NCBI GenBank assembly: GCA_964509885.1
Contig: CAZDZL010000007.1
Coordinates: 33,726 to 97,725, forward strand
DNA: 64,000 bases
Source: Palsa-1447 sp964509885
GTDB lineage: Bacteria; Verrucomicrobiota; Verrucomicrobiia; Opitutales; Opitutaceae
Direction: 5' to 3'
This document shows, in pieces, positions 61,675 to 64,000 of the stretch. The notes beneath the pieces were generated by a model. That model was not told the origin of the DNA, did no database searches, and saw only the letters and a list, made by a program, of their open reading frames with translations. The translations under genes and the position numbers were made by a program. How positions within the stretch are numbered: position 1 is the stretch's first letter; each line of letters begins with the position of its first letter.

Positions 61675-62646
61675 TCAGCCTGCGAAGCCGAGGTACCTCG
61701 CCACCCGCTGGGAGCAGGCGGACGTCGCCTGGGCCCGGGTCCAGCCGACCATGAGCTGCACGTTCCTCACCGCGGCGTCCATCGTGAGCGACGATCCGGC
61801 AAAGGAGCGCCTCTCACCGGGCTGGCGCACGATCCCGTCCGGCCCCACATGCGTGAGGAGCTTGCCTATCCGATATCTTCCTGGCGGCGCGCCCGCGGCC
61901 GCCATGCAGTCCGTCGTGAAAAGCACGCGGCTCGCCGGCTTGGCCCGGACAAAGTTTTTGAGCGCAAAGGGCGGGAGATGTATGCCGTCGGGGATGAATG
62001 CGGCGTAGAGCTCGTCGCGTGCGAGCAGGCGCTGGATGACATTGTCGTGGCGGTGCATCCTCTGGGGAACGCCGTTGCCCAGGTGGGTGCAGAGCGAAAG
62101 GCCGGCCCGGATCGCCTCGTCGATCGCCCGCTCGTCCGCGTTGGAGTGCCCCACCGAGGCGCGGACGCCCCGGGACACGACGTGCCGGATGAACTCCGCC
62201 GAGCCGGGCAGCTCAGGCGCGACGGTCACCAGGCGGATGTTCCCGGCCGAAGCCTCCCACAGCCGGTCGAACTCGCGGATGCTGGGCGGTCGCATGAGGC
62301 GGGCGTCGTGCGCCCCGCTGTACCCCCGATGCGGCAGCAGGTGCGGGCCCTCTATATGATAGCCGACGACCGTGGCCGCTATCCTCGGGTTGCGCCGGCG
62401 GGCGGCCTCGACGCGCTCCAGCCTCGCGCAGAGCCGGTCGATCCTGTCCGTGATCAGCGTGAGCAGGATGCGGTCGGTCCGGTGGCGGAGCAGGGCCTCC
62501 ACCGCCCGGGAGAGGTCGCGCGCCCTCAGGCCGTCCTGCTGGAAGTCGACGCCCGCGAATCCGTTGACCTGGAGGTCGAAGAAACCGTCGCCCTTGTGCG
62601 GGCGCCACGCCCGGGGAGGGGGCCGCAGGTTTCTCCTGGGGGCCAT
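61675..62646 (-). CDS. nagA: Compact N-acetylglucosamine-6-phosphate deacetylase NagA
   Basis: 323 residues, clearly shorter than the usual 370-400. It deacetylates GlcNAc 6-phosphate to feed NagB. The barrel core is complete: FFDLQVNGFAGVDFQQDG, the metal ligand Glu in GYHIEGPHLL, His in RASVGHSNADE and LCTHLGNGVPQ, and the catalytic Asp in FTTDCMAAAG. The N-terminal beta-strands that normally precede the DLQVNG motif and the C-terminal strands that follow NPAR-LG are both missing (ends ARYLGFAG), so the small beta-sandwich domain formed by both ends is absent. The ATG at 62646 follows the SDR gene stop by 4 bp. Confidence 0.88.
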   Translation of the reverse strand: MAPRRNLRPPPRAWRPHKGDGFFDLQVNGFAGVDFQQDGLRARDLSRAVEALLRHRTDRILLTLITDRIDRLCARLERVEAARRRNPRIAATVVGYHIEGPHLLPHRGYSGAHDARLMRPPSIREFDRLWEASAGNIRLVTVAPELPGSAEFIRHVVSRGVRASVGHSNADERAIDEAIRAGLSLCTHLGNGVPQRMHRHDNVIQRLLARDELYAAFIPDGIHLPPFALKNFVRAKPASRVLFTTDCMAAAGAPPGRYRIGKLLTHVGPDGIVRQPGERRSFAGSSLTMDAAVRNVQLMVGWTRAQATSACSQRVARYLGFAG

Positions 62647-62650
62647 GGTG

Positions 62651-63424
62651 TCAGAGGCGCGGCGTCGTCAGGCCGCCGTCGACCATGATGACCTGGCCCG
62701 TGGAGTAGGGGAAGTCGCCGCGTGCCAGGGACGCGACGGCCCTGCCGACGTCCTCGGGCTGCCCCCAGCGCGACTGGACGCAAAGCCCCTGGGCGATGAG
62801 ACCGTCGTATTTCTCGGTCACCCCCGCCGTCATGTCGCTCTTGATGACACCGGGCCGGACCTCATAGACGGGGATTCCCTCGGCGCCGAGGCGGACGGAG
62901 AAAAGCTGCGAGACCATGCTCAGCCCCGCCTTCGCGATGCAGTACTCGCCGCGGTTGATGCTCACCACCGTGGCGGAGATCGACGAGATTGTGACGATGG
63001 TCGCCGAGAAGCCGGCGTCGGCCTGCCTTGCGGCCACCATGTCCCTGGCGACGGCCTGGGTGAGAAAGAAGGTGCCCCTCAGGTTTGTGCCGACGACGTG
63101 GTCGTAGCTGGCCTCCGTCGTCTCAAGGAGGTCGAGCCTGGCCTTGGGCGCGACACCCGCGTTGTTCACAAGGAGGTTGACCGCGCCGCCCGCAAACAAC
63201 CGGGCGGCCCCTAGGATGGACGCCCTTCCCTCCGGCGTGCCGATGTCGCCGGGCGCGTACTGCACCCTGACGCCCTGCGAGCGCAGTTTCCCGAGCGGCT
63301 CGGAAACGGCGGCCTCGGGGCGGACCCCGTTGACGACGAGGTCCCACTTCTCGTTCGCGAGCCTCTCGGCGATGCCGAATCCAATCCCGCGGGAGCCTCC
63401 CGTGATAAGGGCTACCTTGGCCAT
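62651..63424 (-). CDS. Short-chain dehydrogenase/reductase
   Basis: 257 residues, classical SDR. The cofactor motif is ALITGGSRGIGFGIAE, followed by LLVNNAGVAP, the catalytic Ser in VTISSISA and YxxxK in EYCIAKAGL. The residues after the second beta-strand (NGVRPEAA) do not settle NAD versus NADP. Annotated relatives are often called 3-ketoacyl-ACP reductases, but next to nagAB and a Gfo/Idh/MocA gene a sugar-oxidising role is more likely. It starts 7 bp after the upstream oxidoreductase gene and ends 4 bp before nagA. Confidence 0.9.
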   Translation of the reverse strand: MAKVALITGGSRGIGFGIAERLANEKWDLVVNGVRPEAAVSEPLGKLRSQGVRVQYAPGDIGTPEGRASILGAARLFAGGAVNLLVNNAGVAPKARLDLLETTEASYDHVVGTNLRGTFFLTQAVARDMVAARQADAGFSATIVTISSISATVVSINRGEYCIAKAGLSMVSQLFSVRLGAEGIPVYEVRPGVIKSDMTAGVTEKYDGLIAQGLCVQSRWGQPEDVGRAVASLARGDFPYSTGQVIMVDGGLTTPRL

Positions 63425-63431
63425 GGCCGGG

Positions 63432-64000
63432 TCACTTGAGCTCCGGAACGTCCACCCACCGGCGCTCGGCCCAGGACTTGATGCCGAGCTCGGCGAGCTG
63501 CACGCCCTTGGCGCCCTCGTTGAGGTTCCACGGGAAGGGCGAGCCCGTGACCACGTGCTTCAGGAAGAGTTCCCACTGCATCTTGAAGGCGTTGCCGTAG
63601 CTGGCGTTCGTCGGAACCGCCGCCCAGCCGTCCTTGTAGTTGATGGGACTGTCGATGTCGGGATTCCATACGCAGCGCGGGGTGGCTGCAAGCGCCTGGG
63701 CCTTGCAATTGCGCAGGCCGGCGACCGCGCTGCCGTGGGTTCCGTCGACCTGGAGGGTCAGCAGGTCGTCGCGGTCGACCCGGACGCACCAGGAGGAGTT
63801 GAAATGGCAGATGACCCCGTTCTTGAGCTTGAATGTGGCGTACGCGGAGTCGTCCGCGGTGCACGCGTAGGGCTTGCCGGCCTCATCCCAGCGCTGGGAC
63901 ACATGGGTCGCGCCAAGGCAGGAGACGCCCTCGATCTCGCCGAAGAGGTTCTGGATCACGTACTGCCAGTGGCAGAGCATGTCCACGATGATGCCGCCGT
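63432..64000 (-). CDS. Gfo/Idh/MocA-family oxidoreductase (C-terminal part, runs off the window)
   Basis: The 3' 189 codons are present; the N-terminal NAD-binding domain lies beyond the window. The segment GGIIVDMLCHWQYVIQNLFG, with the catalytic-domain His, is typical of these sugar dehydrogenases. Later parts are FKLKNGVICHFNSSWCVRVD and the end AELGIKSWAERRWVDVPELK. It is the first visible gene of the amino-sugar operon (SDR, nagA, nagB follow). Confidence 0.9.
   Translation of the reverse strand, partial: GGIIVDMLCHWQYVIQNLFGEIEGVSCLGATHVSQRWDEAGKPYACTADDSAYATFKLKNGVICHFNSSWCVRVDRDDLLTLQVDGTHGSAVAGLRNCKAQALAATPRCVWNPDIDSPINYKDGWAAVPTNASYGNAFKMQWELFLKHVVTGSPFPWNLNEGAKGVQLAELGIKSWAERRWVDVPELK

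Noticed and set aside
1..64000. tRNA, rRNA, CRISPR arrays, insertion sequences or prophage genes
   Set aside because: I scanned the intergenic regions for T-loop-like GTTCGA/GTTCAA words, regular spacer-repeat patterns and transposase motifs, and found none.

Overview
The window reads as one stretch of a high-GC, Gram-negative heterotroph chromosome. The gene mix suggests the Opitutaceae (Verrucomicrobiota): a sigma factor with a membrane-anchored C-terminal extension, a BBP2-type outer-membrane beta-barrel, a CE15 esterase, a GH29 fucosidase, an ImuA-ImuB-DnaE2 cassette behind LexA, and a DUF3450/TtpC-type TonB system. This placement is inference from gene content, not from a marker gene. 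One run of exactly 100 Ns (42510-42609) shows that the sequence is a scaffold with an assembly gap. I saw no tRNA, rRNA, insertion sequence, phage gene or CRISPR array.

Layout. 1-6.8 kb: glutamate synthase (gltB and the start of gltD, minus strand), a glutaredoxin, a DUF486 membrane protein and a secreted double-VOC protein. 6.9-10.5 kb: xylose isomerase and xylulokinase, then an SRAP/YedK protein. 10.5-11.8 kb: a divergent CsoR/RcnR-type regulator and DmeF-like cation exporter with a G/C-tract operator. 11.8-15.3 kb: sigma factor/membrane fusion and a DUF4139 (MuiA-like) secreted protein. 15.4-21.7 kb: an SOS mutagenesis operon (VOC protein, lexA, imuA, imuB, dnaE2) behind two TTC-N4-GAA palindromes. 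21.7-29.4 kb: secreted DUF255 thioredoxin-like protein, GlxA-type regulator, serine hydrolase, and an mntH/mntR pair with an outer-membrane-like protein.

29.4-45.9 kb is the most interesting part. A minus-strand signalling operon (NtrC-type activator, secreted coiled-coil protein, sensor histidine kinase, small secreted protein) lies head to head with a plus-strand operon. That operon has a near-consensus sigma-54 promoter (34782-34797) followed by DUF3450, TtpC-like ExbB, ExbB, ExbD, TonB and a TPR protein. It then continues into four tandem paralogous secreted proteins, each ending in a TonB-C-like domain. My working model is a two-component/sigma-54-controlled TonB system that carries its own family of soluble or periplasm-anchored TonB-domain proteins.

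45.9-64 kb: secreted proteins and carbohydrate-active enzymes (GH29 fucosidase, BBP2 barrel with a long structured-looking leader, CE15 esterase, dienelactone hydrolase), a TMTC-like glycosyltransferase with TPRs, a dihaem cytochrome c, an esterase/TIM-barrel fusion, a stand-alone TonB domain, an M20 amidohydrolase, a SnoaL-like secreted protein, and an amino-sugar operon (Gfo/Idh/MocA oxidoreductase, SDR, a compact NagA, NagB). With xylAB, this points to a life on plant or algal polysaccharides.
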